Assembly: GCF_000244755.1 (NCBI RefSeq)
Contig: NZ_AHOO02000001.1
Coordinates: 1 to 14,451 of the forward strand
Length of the DNA: 14,451 bases
Direction of reading: 5' to 3'
DNA from: Leptospira licerasiae serovar Varillal str. VAR 010
GTDB taxonomy: Bacteria; Spirochaetota; Leptospiria; Leptospirales; Leptospiraceae
The notes beneath the pieces were generated by a model. It ran no database searches, had not been told where the DNA came from, and saw only the letters and a list, made by a program, of their open reading frames with translations. The position numbers and the translations under genes are program-made. This document shows positions 6,736-14,007 of the stretch, one piece after another. Each line of letters begins with the position of its first letter. The first letter of the stretch is position 1.

Positions 6736-7611
6736 ATGTACGAGATTTATAGTGATGAAACTGGTCATAACCGTTTTCGGGGGATTGGTTCAATTAGTGG
6801 TCATAGAGATAATATTTCTGAACTTCGAATAGAATTATCTAAAATATTAAAAACTCATGATGTTACGAGTATTGAATGGAAGGATCTTACAGGGGATAGT
6901 AAAAGAGAAAAAGCTGCGATTGCTATGCTGAAGAGGCTTATTGGTGCTGCTAGCCAATTGAAAATTCGGATTGATATTTTGTTATGGGACTGTTTCGACG
7001 AAAGACATTCTTTCGCTGGCGTTGATCACAAAAAGAATCTTGAATTTATGTATTACAAACTTTTACGATGGGTGAAGCAACAATGGATTCACTCTGGAGA
7101 AGACTGGTGCTTCTATCCGGATGAACACACAGGAGTCGATTGGTCGAGCGTTATCGAGATAATAGAAAATACGAATTTGCACAAAGGAAAAACATTACAC
7201 CCAGATTTATTTACCTTAATTCCAGCAAGACGTTACATCAAAATACACGACCATGCGCAAAAGGTTTCGGAAAAAGAGCCCATAATACAAGCCATCGATT
7301 TGCTTTCAGGACTTCATAGATTCAGCAAGGAAAAAGGGGAGTTGATCTATAAAGAAGTTTTTGAAAATAAAGATCAGCCTTCATTATTTGGAACTCCAGC
7401 GCCTGTAGAAAAAATTTCTCGAGGTGATAAAAGTAAGATACTTATATTTAAAGAGGTTTATAGCACTTGCTCAGATAAACGAATGTCCTTATCCTTTCGA
7501 GGAAAAAGATATCTATGGTCTCGTAATAAGGAGAAGCATGTAAACTTTTGGTTATATGAGTCTGCTGGTGAGTTTGATAAAGCTCCTAAAAAGGGTGGGC
7601 CCAGCGTCTAA
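6736..7611 (+). CDS. DUF3800 domain protein
   Basis: A 291-residue protein with the features I know for DUF3800: the N-terminal YSDETG motif (D7, E8), an E-x-K at 47-49 in SIEWKDL, an acidic Y-P-D-E at 127-130, and the C-terminal QAIDLLSG at 185-192 with D188. These acidic residues suggest an RNase H-like metal-binding fold, which is inference; the biochemical role of the family is not settled. DUF3800 genes are common in phages, mobile elements and defence neighbourhoods. The C-terminal 90 residues (from about 200) are charged and probably a separate module. The stop TAA lies within the R'' box of the next attC. The ATG is the only sensible start, lying 22 nt into the cassette with no visible ribosome binding site. 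Confidence 0.82.
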   Translation: MYEIYSDETGHNRFRGIGSISGHRDNISELRIELSKILKTHDVTSIEWKDLTGDSKREKAAIAMLKRLIGAASQLKIRIDILLWDCFDERHSFAGVDHKKNLEFMYYKLLRWVKQQWIHSGEDWCFYPDEHTGVDWSSVIEIIENTNLHKGKTLHPDLFTLIPARRYIKIHDHAQKVSEKEPIIQAIDLLSGLHRFSKEKGELIYKEVFENKDQPSLFGTPAPVEKISRGDKSKILIFKEVYSTCSDKRMSLSFRGKRYLWSRNKEKHVNFWLYESAGEFDKAPKKGGPSV

Positions 7612-7759
7612 CTATCGGTGCTTCCGCAGCGCTGCGGGATCGCTTCGCGCCCCTTGCTTGGGCTGCGCCACATTTTGCTTTGTCACTCGCCTTGCAAGGC
7701 AAGTCTCGTGCCAAGTGCTTACGCACTCGCAAAACGTCGGAACACCTTGGTCGTTAGTC
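7606..7759 (+). other. attC site 11 (154 bp)
   Basis: R'' gtctaac at 7606-7612 and R' gttagtc at 7753-7759. L boxes GGTGcTTCCG and CGGAACACC (class A). Confidence 0.95.
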
Positions 7760-7773
7760 GCCATATTTTGAAA

Positions 7774-8613
7774 ATGCAATTTATTAAAGAAATTCTCGAA
7801 AGCCCAGAGTTTGGAGAAAAGTATCCTGAGCTTGTCTACCATAAAGAAGCAGTTATTGCAGCAATTTCCGGTGTATTTGAGTATATTGGTGATCGGAAAG
7901 AGGCTGTAAGAGAACGGTTTTTATTAAAGCCATATGATTTTCTCTGGGAGATTCATGTTTTACAGATTTTACTCAAGCAAGGGAAACGATTAGTTAAATC
8001 CGAAACTAAAGGTCCTGATATTATTATACAAGAAGATACAAATAGAATAGTAATTGAATGTGTTAGTCCGGCAGATTGGAACCCAAAACCCCGGGGACCA
8101 GGATTTTCTTACACGTTTCATGAAAAAGAAAAAATTTATAGATATTCAAGCAGTATCAAAGATAAGATAGATAAAATACTAACTTATAAAGAAAAAGAAA
8201 TAATCTTAGATTCGGATATTAGCATAATTGCAGTAAGTGGAGGTATGCAAGATTTTGGTGGAGTTTTTGTGCATTTACCGGATATATTTAAAGCAGTTTA
8301 TCCTTATGGTCAGCATATTTATTCAATTCCCCTAAGTTCGCCTGAAGAATCAACAGTTGAATTCGAGAACAGGGGAAATGTGAAACATCCGAGTGGTTCA
8401 GGTGCTGAACTTGTAACCGATTACTTTTGCCGAGACGAATTTGCAATTATATCTGGAATTCTTTTTAATCCCTTAAATATTCTTAGCGATTCAGAATTTG
8501 ATGGAAACGGATTTCATTACGTTCACAATCGACAAGCTACGAATCCTCTATCAACTGGATATTTAAAACGAGTTAAAGAATATATAGGTGAATGTCCAAA
8601 ATACGGCGACTAA
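7774..8613 (+). CDS. Unknown 279-residue protein, possible degenerate nuclease fold
   Basis: The family is not recognised. A segment at about 55-97 has the order of a PD-(D/E)xK core: helix LWEIHVLQILLKQGKRLV with E59, then KGPDIIIQ with D82, then a strand IVIECVSP with E95. The usual lysine two residues after the glutamate is V97, so either activity is lost or the likeness is accidental. Downstream lie a helical charged stretch (YRYSSSIKDKIDKILTYKEKEIIL) and a strand-rich C-terminus (SIIAVSGGMQ, YSIPLSS). No signal peptide is seen. ATG 7774 is the first start beyond the attC. The TAA stop lies in the R'' box of the next attC, so the cassette is almost pure coding sequence. Confidence 0.7.
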   Translation: MQFIKEILESPEFGEKYPELVYHKEAVIAAISGVFEYIGDRKEAVRERFLLKPYDFLWEIHVLQILLKQGKRLVKSETKGPDIIIQEDTNRIVIECVSPADWNPKPRGPGFSYTFHEKEKIYRYSSSIKDKIDKILTYKEKEIILDSDISIIAVSGGMQDFGGVFVHLPDIFKAVYPYGQHIYSIPLSSPEESTVEFENRGNVKHPSGSGAELVTDYFCRDEFAIISGILFNPLNILSDSEFDGNGFHYVHNRQATNPLSTGYLKRVKEYIGECPKYGD

Positions 8614-8760
8614 CTAACGGTTCTGACGCTGCGCTTCGGGATTGCTTCGCAACCCTCGCTTGGCCTTCGGCACATTCCGCTTTGTCACTCGTCTTGCAAA
8701 GCAAGCCTCGCGCCAAGTGCTTCGCACGTGCGGAACGTCGTCAAACCTTGGTCGTTAGAC
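8608..8760 (+). other. attC site 12 (153 bp)
   Basis: R'' gactaac at 8608-8614 and R' gttagac at 8754-8760. L boxes GGTTcTGACG and CGTCAAACC (class C). Confidence 0.95.
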
Positions 8761-8793
8761 GCCATTGCTTAGAAAAATATTGAATACAAATAA

Positions 8794-9789
8794 ATGGTCA
8801 TTTTCGTAAATGGTCATTACATGAAAAAGTTCAGTTTCGGTATTGTCGTATCATCTATCGGCGTAGTAGCATCTATTGTCACCATATATGCATTTGTTGT
8901 GGCAAAATCTGAGAATATTGAACTAGAAATTGTATTTAATAGCTTTGATCGGTTAACGGATCTTCCTGGCGTAAGAGAGCCGGATTTATCAAGCGTATAT
9001 TATTTCAAAAAACAACCAGTCAAAAACTTATGGAAAGTGACTATAGCTTTTAACAATGTAAAAGATAAAACTATTATCGGTGATGGGCTACAGAAGAACA
9101 TTATCAGGGAAAATCTTGATTTTACTTTACCAAAAACTTATAAACTATTGCGTTCTGATAAAGTATATTCAGATATTGAGCACCAATTATATACTTCAAA
9201 TCATGGTGTAGCGCTTCATTTTAATCAATGGAGAAAGGGTGAGAAAGTAATATATAATCTGTACATAGAAACCCCGACCGGAGAGATCGATAAACTATTT
9301 TTGAAGGAAAAGGTAAATAGGCAAATTATTGACGGTGAAGTAACATTTAAAATTCAAATTAACGGGCTACGGAAGCGCTACATTACTGAAAATTTGCCGT
9401 CTTTTCTAAGAAAAATCGGATATATATTCGTACTATTGGTGATGTTTGCACTTACTGTCTTTCTTGGTATATCTCTTGTTCTTATTTTTCCCTCTTTTCA
9501 GAAGAGAAGACTTTGGAGAAAAGCAAACAATTTGAAGTATTCACATTTTATTTCAGACGTTTTTAAAGAAAATGAAATATTAAAAGAGCGCTATCTAAAG
9601 TCGCCAAATGAATTGCCTACTAAACTTTGGGGACGGTTTGAAGGCGATAAGTATCCCAAAATGTTTATGGAAGTGAACAACGATACATTTTTGGAAATTG
9701 TAATATTATTTACCATTATTTTCGCTTTCGAAAGCGCATCTGTAATTGTGTTCATTGATTTAGTTCAAAATTTTATATATATGTGGTAA
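8794..9789 (+). CDS. Membrane protein with three predicted transmembrane segments
   Basis: Unknown family, 331 residues. A first membrane segment (about 14-36, FGIVVSSIGVVASIVTIYAFVVA) is followed by an extracytoplasmic domain of some 170 residues that looks beta-rich. A second segment lies at about 208-233 (IGYIFVLLVMFALTVFLGISLVLIF). A charged cytoplasmic stretch follows, then a third hydrophobic region at about 298-327. Two starts are possible: ATG 8794, used here, and ATG 8821, which begins MKKFSFG and gives a more classical N-terminus. They are flanked by a direct repeat (taaatggtcatt at 8791-8802 and 8809-8820), and neither has a clear ribosome binding site. The 27-nt difference may itself reflect a small duplication. 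Confidence 0.72.
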   Translation: MVIFVNGHYMKKFSFGIVVSSIGVVASIVTIYAFVVAKSENIELEIVFNSFDRLTDLPGVREPDLSSVYYFKKQPVKNLWKVTIAFNNVKDKTIIGDGLQKNIIRENLDFTLPKTYKLLRSDKVYSDIEHQLYTSNHGVALHFNQWRKGEKVIYNLYIETPTGEIDKLFLKEKVNRQIIDGEVTFKIQINGLRKRYITENLPSFLRKIGYIFVLLVMFALTVFLGISLVLIFPSFQKRRLWRKANNLKYSHFISDVFKENEILKERYLKSPNELPTKLWGRFEGDKYPKMFMEVNNDTFLEIVILFTIIFAFESASVIVFIDLVQNFIYMW

Positions 9790-9803
9790 TTCTTCGCAAC
9801 GGC

Positions 9804-9945
9804 GTCTAACTTTCGGTGCCTCCGCTCCGTTCGTGGATCGCTAACGCGACCACTCACTCGGGCTTCGCCACATTTACTTCCGTCACTACGCTTGCTTATG
9901 CAAGCTCGTGCCGTCGTAAACGTCGGAGCACCTTGGTCGTTAGAC
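9804..9945 (+). other. attC site 13 (142 bp)
   Basis: R'' gtctaac at 9804-9810 and R' gttagac at 9939-9945. L boxes GGTGcCTCCG and CGGAGCACC (class A variant). Short class with a modified core (TACTTCCGTCACT). Confidence 0.95.
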
Positions 9946-9961
9946 GACAGTCTCAAAAAAT

Positions 9962-10702
9962 ATGCCTTCGAAAATTAAAATAAACAACGATTTATGGTTA
10001 TCTACAAAGAACAACAAAGTTGTTTTAGGAAGTAAGCGCTTTCCACGTGGTGTACATTTAACTTTTAATTACGGGGGAAAGTCTGGAATATTTGATCTTC
10101 ATTTTAAAAATGAAAAGAAAGAAATTTATGCCTCTATCGCCTGCTTTGATGGAAAAATCGCAGACGAAATCTTAACAATATTAGCTTATAAAGTTAGAGA
10201 GTTCTTTTTAACTCAATTTAAAGAAATTAGTCTGAGCGAATTTAGAAGTAAATATAGATATTTTATTGAAGATGATCACGATTTTGAACTTACTGATAAA
10301 GAAAAAGTGGATCTTGAAAAAATTTTTGAAATTCAAAAAAGCAAAAAGGAAATAAGATTTAATATTCCAAAGCGATTTGAACGATCTAAATTAATGAAGT
10401 TAAGAGAATTGTTGTATTCCCGCATTAAAAAAACTAAAAGACAGAATATCTTAGCAAAATCACAAGGGCGGGTGATTGATAAATTTGGCAATTTGTCAAT
10501 CTTTATGATATCTGATGGAAAAGTGCTAGTTGGAAAAGAGAGTATCTTTGAAAACGAAGATCGATTATTAAATGCAATTCTTGGGATAGACTTGTTAACT
10601 GAACTAAAGAAAAAATTTATAGAGTGCTTATCCCACGTTTCTAATGATGAAGCAAATGGAAATTTATTCGATCCAGTTCAAATTGTAATTAGATCGGACT
10701 AA
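9962..10702 (+). CDS. Unknown 246-residue soluble cassette protein
   Basis: Not recognised. There is no signal peptide or membrane segment, and the protein is lysine-rich and mixed alpha/beta. An N-terminal beta-like part (about 1-65: DLWLSTKNNKVVLGSK, VHLTFNYGGKSGIFDLHF) precedes a helical middle (about 70-165) with long charged helices, including DKEKVDLEKIFEIQKSKKEIRF and RSKLMKLRELLYSRIKKTKRQ. The C-terminus has FGNLSIFMISDGKVLVGKESIF and a hydrophobic helix NAILGIDLLTELKKKFIECL. The ATG lies 16 nt into the cassette with no ribosome binding site, so leaderless or attC-driven translation is possible. It is alone in its cassette. Confidence 0.68.
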   Translation: MPSKIKINNDLWLSTKNNKVVLGSKRFPRGVHLTFNYGGKSGIFDLHFKNEKKEIYASIACFDGKIADEILTILAYKVREFFLTQFKEISLSEFRSKYRYFIEDDHDFELTDKEKVDLEKIFEIQKSKKEIRFNIPKRFERSKLMKLRELLYSRIKKTKRQNILAKSQGRVIDKFGNLSIFMISDGKVLVGKESIFENEDRLLNAILGIDLLTELKKKFIECLSHVSNDEANGNLFDPVQIVIRSD

Positions 10703-10716
10703 GACTTGAGACCGTC

Positions 10717-10870
10717 GTCTAACTGTCGGTTCTGACGCGGCGCTTCAAGATCGCTGCGCGACTCTCGCTTGGCCTTCGGCACATTCCGCTTTGTCACTCG
10801 TCTTGCAGTGGCAAGCCTCGCGCCAAGTCCTTCGGACGCGCGGAACGTCGTCAAACCTTGGTCGTTATAC
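10717..10870 (+). other. attC site 14 (154 bp)
   Basis: R'' gtctaac at 10717-10723 and R' gttatac at 10864-10870. L boxes GGTTcTGACG and CGTCAAACC (class C). Confidence 0.95.
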
Positions 10871-10910
10871 GAAAGCTCGCTAAATATAATTTTGAATAAA
10901 AATATTTAAT

Positions 10911-10959
10911 ACTCAAGACGAGAATTGAGTCATTCTTTAAGATAGCATATAATAGAAAT
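10911..10959 (+). promoter_or_regulatory. Promoter and putative operator of the mepB-like gene
   Basis: -35 TTGAGT at 10925-10930, 17-nt spacer, -10 TATAAT at 10948-10953, and 6 nt to the ATG at 10960, which predicts a leaderless mRNA. An inverted repeat ACTCAA (10911-10916) with TTGAGT (10925-10930), 8-nt loop, contains the -35 as its right arm, so a protein bound there could block transcription. No regulator gene is in the cassette, so any regulator would act in trans. Confidence 0.75.
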
Positions 10960-11496
10960 ATGCAGAAAAATGAATTAAATCTCGATAAGCTTCCTACATT
11001 TTTACGCGATGTGAATCTTTTATTTCTAAAAAGATGTAATCTAAAAATCGAGAGTTATCAGTTGGAAAAGGAAAGTTCGGACTACAATGCTGCTTCCCTT
11101 AAGCTAAGAGAAAAACAAATAATTTTCCGATCTGCAAAGATAACTCCAAAGAAAAATGGTTTGTTCGTAACTTTATGGAGAAGAAATAAAAATGGCATTA
11201 CGATTCCTTTCCATGAAAGAGATCAATTTGACATTGTTATAATTGAGGTACGAAATCTTCGAAGAATTGGCCATTTTGTTTTTCGAAAAGATATTCTGAT
11301 AAAGAATGGGATTATATCCTCTAAGAAAGTAGGTAAGAGAGGGTTTAGGATCTATCCTCCATGGGAAATACCATCGAGTAAACAGGCAGCAGTTTCGCAA
11401 AATTGGCAATTAGAACATTTCTTTGAAGAAAAAAAGGAAAATGTTGATGATAGCTTGAATCTTGAGAGAATAATTAATTTTGATTCTTCAAAGTGA
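10960..11496 (+). CDS. MepB-family protein
   Basis: A 178-residue protein matching my knowledge of the MepB family (named from the Staphylococcus aureus mepRAB locus). It has an E-x-x-S-x-x-Y-N motif near 37-43, the strongly family-like FRSAKITPKKNGLFVTLW at 56-73, GHFVF at 104-108, GKRGFRIYPPWE at 125-136 and KQAAVSQNWQ at 141-150. Full domain length is present, followed by a short acidic tail (about 155-178). The family's activity is not established; the conserved K, R and W pattern suggests ligand or nucleic-acid binding. In S. aureus the neighbours are an efflux pump and a MarR regulator, but here the gene stands alone with its own promoter, so it is not bound to an efflux role. No signs of damage. 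Confidence 0.87.
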   Translation: MQKNELNLDKLPTFLRDVNLLFLKRCNLKIESYQLEKESSDYNAASLKLREKQIIFRSAKITPKKNGLFVTLWRRNKNGITIPFHERDQFDIVIIEVRNLRRIGHFVFRKDILIKNGIISSKKVGKRGFRIYPPWEIPSSKQAAVSQNWQLEHFFEEKKENVDDSLNLERIINFDSSK

Positions 11497-11539
11497 AAAT
11501 TTAAATATGATCAATTCTAAATTATTCAAGCGAGCCTTC

Positions 11540-11708
11540 GTCTAACTAACAGCTTGCCGCAGCGCTTCGGGCTTGCTTCGCAACCCTCGCTTGGCCTTCG
11601 GCACATTGGCTTCTGTCACTCGCCTTGCAGGGCAAGTCTCGTGCCAGTCTCTAACGCCTCCTTCGGAGGCTCAGAGTCGCCAACGTCGGCAAGCGTTGGA
11701 CGTTAGGC
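11540..11708 (+). other. attC site 15 (169 bp, long class)
   Basis: R'' gtctaac at 11540-11546 and R' gttaggc at 11702-11708. L boxes GCTTGCC and GGCAAGC pair perfectly with no extrahelical base in the L arm (class D). It carries an additional hairpin, GCCTCC (11656-11661) with GGAGGC (11665-11670) around a TTC loop. Nearly identical to site 18. Confidence 0.95.
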
Positions 11709-11764
11709 GTAATGCTGATGGAATTGCGTAAATATTTTAAACTTTTTCATTAGAAGGTAAAAGC

Positions 11765-12382
11765 GTGACTGAAAATAAAGGAATTCTTGTATCGGTTTCA
11801 CAATTATTTCAAAGTATTAGAGATATTTTTCCCGAGATTCGGCTTCGGCATTTTGCATATACATTCGTCTTTCTATTTTTGTTGTTAATAGTGGGGCTAT
11901 TTATCTTCGAAAGTATTTCTGGTTATTTTTATTTTAATCGTGTAGAAAATAGAGTTAATAGCCTCAAGGAATTAGCTAGCATTGATATCAATCGATTAAA
12001 GGCTGACCCTGAACTTGATAAACTATATAAACAAACCGTAATAGAATTGAAAATCTATCAAATTCGCTCAATTTCAAGTATTCCTTTTGAGATTCAATCT
12101 TCTCTTTTTGGAGATCAAAATTTGTGGACCCAAATACTCAAATTCATAACAGGAGGTTTTCTTTGGTTCTTAATATTGCTAGTCCCATTGTTTAATGAAG
12201 AAGAAAAAAATCGCATCGGAGGGGTTATTGTCATGGGTTGTATTGGTATTATTTTTGGTTTTATCGGTATCTTAATTCCTTCAATTTCTCCTTGGGTTAA
12301 CTATATTGGTTATCCTTTTGCGCAGCTGACAATTATTTTGATTATGATTGGAACAGCTATTTTTTTCAGTAAAAAGAATTAA
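11765..12382 (+). CDS. Membrane protein with four predicted transmembrane segments
   Basis: 205 residues starting at GTG, chosen because AGAAGG (about 11752-11757) lies 7-8 nt upstream and no ATG in frame fits the hydrophobic profile. The predicted segments are about 31-49 (AYTFVFLFLLLIVGLFIFE), 126-143 (KFITGGFLWFLILLVPLF), 152-171 (GGVIVMGCIGIIFGFIGILI) and 178-201 (to IFF). Between the first two is a soluble, probably extracytoplasmic, helical region (about 52-118). Family not recognised. The gene ends about 25 nt before the attC, and is one of the few here with a clear ribosome binding site. Confidence 0.75.
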   Translation: MTENKGILVSVSQLFQSIRDIFPEIRLRHFAYTFVFLFLLLIVGLFIFESISGYFYFNRVENRVNSLKELASIDINRLKADPELDKLYKQTVIELKIYQIRSISSIPFEIQSSLFGDQNLWTQILKFITGGFLWFLILLVPLFNEEEKNRIGGVIVMGCIGIIFGFIGILIPSISPWVNYIGYPFAQLTIILIMIGTAIFFSKKN

Positions 12383-12406
12383 TATATAGTTATATCTCAG
12401 CACTAC

Positions 12407-12563
12407 GCCTAACTATCGGTGCTTCCGCTCCGCTCGGAGATCGCTAACGCGACTCACTCGCTCGGGCTACGCCACATTTCGCTTTGTCACTCGTCTTGCA
12501 GGGCAAGTCTCGCGCCAAGTGCTTACGCACTCGCGAAACGTCGGAACACCTTGGTCGTTAGTC
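12407..12563 (+). other. attC site 16 (157 bp)
   Basis: R'' gcctaac at 12407-12413 and R' gttagtc at 12557-12563. L boxes GGTGcTTCCG and CGGAACACC (class A). Confidence 0.95.
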
Positions 12564-12577
12564 GACATCGACAAAAA

Positions 12578-12646
12578 ATGCATAAAAAAATGATTTCTCT
12601 ATATTTTCGATTATTTCAGCCTATCTTTAGAGCAAGGAATATATGA
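12578..12646 (+). CDS. Possible 22-codon leader ORF coupled to the next gene
   Basis: ATG 12578 opens a 22-residue frame (MHKKMISLYFRLFQPIFRARNI) whose TGA (12644-12646) overlaps the ATG of the following gene in an ATGA junction. This is the arrangement of a translationally coupled upstream ORF. It may be chance, as it has no clear ribosome binding site and the peptide is not known. Confidence 0.25.
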   Translation: MHKKMISLYFRLFQPIFRARNI

Positions 12647-13134
12647 CATCTCAAAACAAGTTACAAATTTCAGTTATTTTATTTTTTACTGTCTTTTCAT
12701 TTGAATTATTTTCGATTGATATAAAGGATCTTAGTATAACTCTTTCAGAAGAAAAGACAATAATTTCAGATTGGGAAATACCCGGCAAAGTTTCTATTAA
12801 AGAATTTGTAGATAGGATAGGTGAGTCAGACAGAAAGTTAGATGAAGAAAGTAAGATTATATATATTTGGGATAAGTTTGGATTATCTGTCCAGGCCAAC
12901 AAAAAAAGTCAGCTAGTAGATCAATTATCTGTTTTTGGAGTTGCCGGTTCGAAAGAAAATGAACCTAAAAGTAAATATTCTGGAAAGTTACTTTTCCAAA
13001 GTCAAAATCCAGATTCTAATACATTGACTAGTAGGGGCATATTCTGTATGTTAACTATAGGTAAACGTAAACTGTTTGGCCTTTGTAACGCAAAAAGTCA
13101 AAATCTTGAAAAGCTAATGATCAGCTTTGAATAA
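12643..13134 (+). CDS. Exported protein of unknown function
   Basis: 163 residues with a hydrophobic N-terminal segment (about 7-24, LQISVILFFTVFSFELFS) consistent with a signal peptide, so the mature protein is expected outside the cytoplasm. The mature part is about 138 residues, beta-rich, and has the order LSITLSEEKTIIS, then KEFVDRIGESDRKLDEESKIIYIWDKFGLSVQANKKSQL. The pattern of a G.P/S-R...YIWD.FGL segment also occurs in small proteins of unknown function, so a shared fold is possible, but I do not give a name. AAGG (12634-12637) lies 5 nt before the ATG and supports this start. Two cysteines (FCMLTI and GLCNAK) near the C-terminus could form a disulfide. Confidence 0.72.
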   Translation: MTSQNKLQISVILFFTVFSFELFSIDIKDLSITLSEEKTIISDWEIPGKVSIKEFVDRIGESDRKLDEESKIIYIWDKFGLSVQANKKSQLVDQLSVFGVAGSKENEPKSKYSGKLLFQSQNPDSNTLTSRGIFCMLTIGKRKLFGLCNAKSQNLEKLMISFE

Positions 13135-13179
13135 AGATTCTGAAGTAATCAACAGTCTCCTTGCTATTTAATCGACGTC

Positions 13180-13320
13180 GACTAACTTTCGGTGCTTCCG
13201 CGGCGCTTCGGGATCGCTTGCGCGACCCTTGCTTGGGCTTCGCCACATTCGCGTCCGTCACTTCGTTTGCTAATGCAAACTCGTGCCGTTGCGAACGTCG
13301 GAGCACCTCGGTCGTTATAC
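13180..13320 (+). other. attC site 17 (141 bp)
   Basis: R'' gactaac at 13180-13186 and R' gttatac at 13314-13320. L boxes GGTGcTTCCG and CGGAGCACC pair apart from one wobble, making this the one site with an imperfect L helix. TCGGTC replaces TTGGTC, as in site 6. Confidence 0.93.
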
Positions 13321-13386
13321 GCAATGCCCGTGCATCTGTCTTTATTCAAGGGAAACGAAATTTCTGCAAATTGATAGAATTTTTAA

Positions 13387-13420
13387 TTGACCCAGGTATA
13401 ACTCGAGTTATACCTATTTT
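13387..13420 (+). promoter_or_regulatory. Palindromic operator and promoter of the MazEF-type pair
   Basis: A perfect 22-bp palindrome at 13394-13415 has the half-site AGGTATAACTC. It overlaps a promoter with -35 TTGACC (13387-13392), 16-nt spacer and -10 TATACC (13409-13414). The -10 ends 6 nt before the ATG at 13421, again predicting a leaderless mRNA. An RHH antitoxin dimer or antitoxin-toxin complex bound to the palindrome would cover the promoter, as is usual for autoregulated type II systems. Confidence 0.82.
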
Positions 13421-13669
13421 ATGAAGACTGCTGTCTCAATTCCTGATGATTTATTTAAAACAGCGGAAAAAACCGCCAAAAGGCTGGGGATTCCTCGAAG
13501 CCAACTTTTTGCAAAGGCATTAGAAGAGTTTATTCAATTACATAGTAAAGAATCAGTGACCGAAAGATTAAATAAAATTTATACAAATAGAAAAGATAGC
13601 TCGAAAGACAGTATCAATAATCTATCTGTTGAATCACTGCGCAAGAGTTTAAAGAATGATTCGTGGTGA
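13421..13669 (+). CDS. chpI: RHH antitoxin (ChpI/MazE-type)
   Basis: An 82-residue protein with an N-terminal RHH domain: strand TAVSIPDDLFKTAEKTAKRL, then helix GIPRSQLFAKALEEFIQLH, the usual layout for antitoxins paired with MazF/PemK toxins. The remaining ~35 residues (from about 48) are a charged disordered tail expected to bind the toxin. The reading frame overlaps the toxin start by 14 nt, giving translational coupling. It resembles the ChpI antitoxin of Leptospira interrogans as I recall it; the symbol is given on that basis. No ribosome binding site is seen, in keeping with the predicted leaderless start. Confidence 0.85.
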   Translation: MKTAVSIPDDLFKTAEKTAKRLGIPRSQLFAKALEEFIQLHSKESVTERLNKIYTNRKDSSKDSINNLSVESLRKSLKNDSW

Positions 13670-13997
13670 AATTTGGTGGGTGGATTTAGGAATTCCATTC
13701 GGCAGTGAACCTGGCTTTAAGCGTCCTGTTTTAATAGTACAAGATGATTCTTTTAATGAAAGTAACATTAATACAGTAATTGTAGTTTCAATTACATCAA
13801 ATTTGAATTTAGCAGAAGCTCCTGGGAATGTAATTCTATCTAAAAAAGATTCTAATCTTTCAAAAGACTCAGTTGTAAATGTTTCTCAATTAGTAACTTT
13901 AGATAAGGAACGATTTCTTGATAAAGTTGGTAAATTGAAAGCAGGCAAGATGGCTGATGTTGAAGAAGGGTTGCGGTTAATTATTGGCCTAAATTAA
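13656..13997 (+). CDS. chpK: MazF/PemK-family endoribonuclease toxin (ChpK-like)
   Basis: A 113-residue protein of typical MazF length and sequence: start MIRGEIWWVDLG, conserved G-S-E-P-G-F-K-R-P-V-L-I-V-Q at 16-29 (with the arginine and proline of the active site loop), the S/T-rich strand VVSITSNL, and the C-terminal VVNVSQLVTLDKERFLDKVGKL. MazF toxins cut mRNA at short sequences to stop translation. It appears intact and is directly coupled to the antitoxin. It resembles ChpK of L. interrogans from memory. The pair fills the cassette, leaving 11 nt after the stop before the attC, and it may act to keep the array from being lost. Confidence 0.92.
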   Translation: MIRGEIWWVDLGIPFGSEPGFKRPVLIVQDDSFNESNINTVIVVSITSNLNLAEAPGNVILSKKDSNLSKDSVVNVSQLVTLDKERFLDKVGKLKAGKMADVEEGLRLIIGLN

Positions 13998-14007
13998 CGG
14001 GCACTGC

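Noticed and set aside
10911..10930. Terminator hairpin before the mepB-like gene
   Set aside because: The arm is only 6 bp, AT-rich and without a T run; it overlaps the -35 box, so an operator is more likely.
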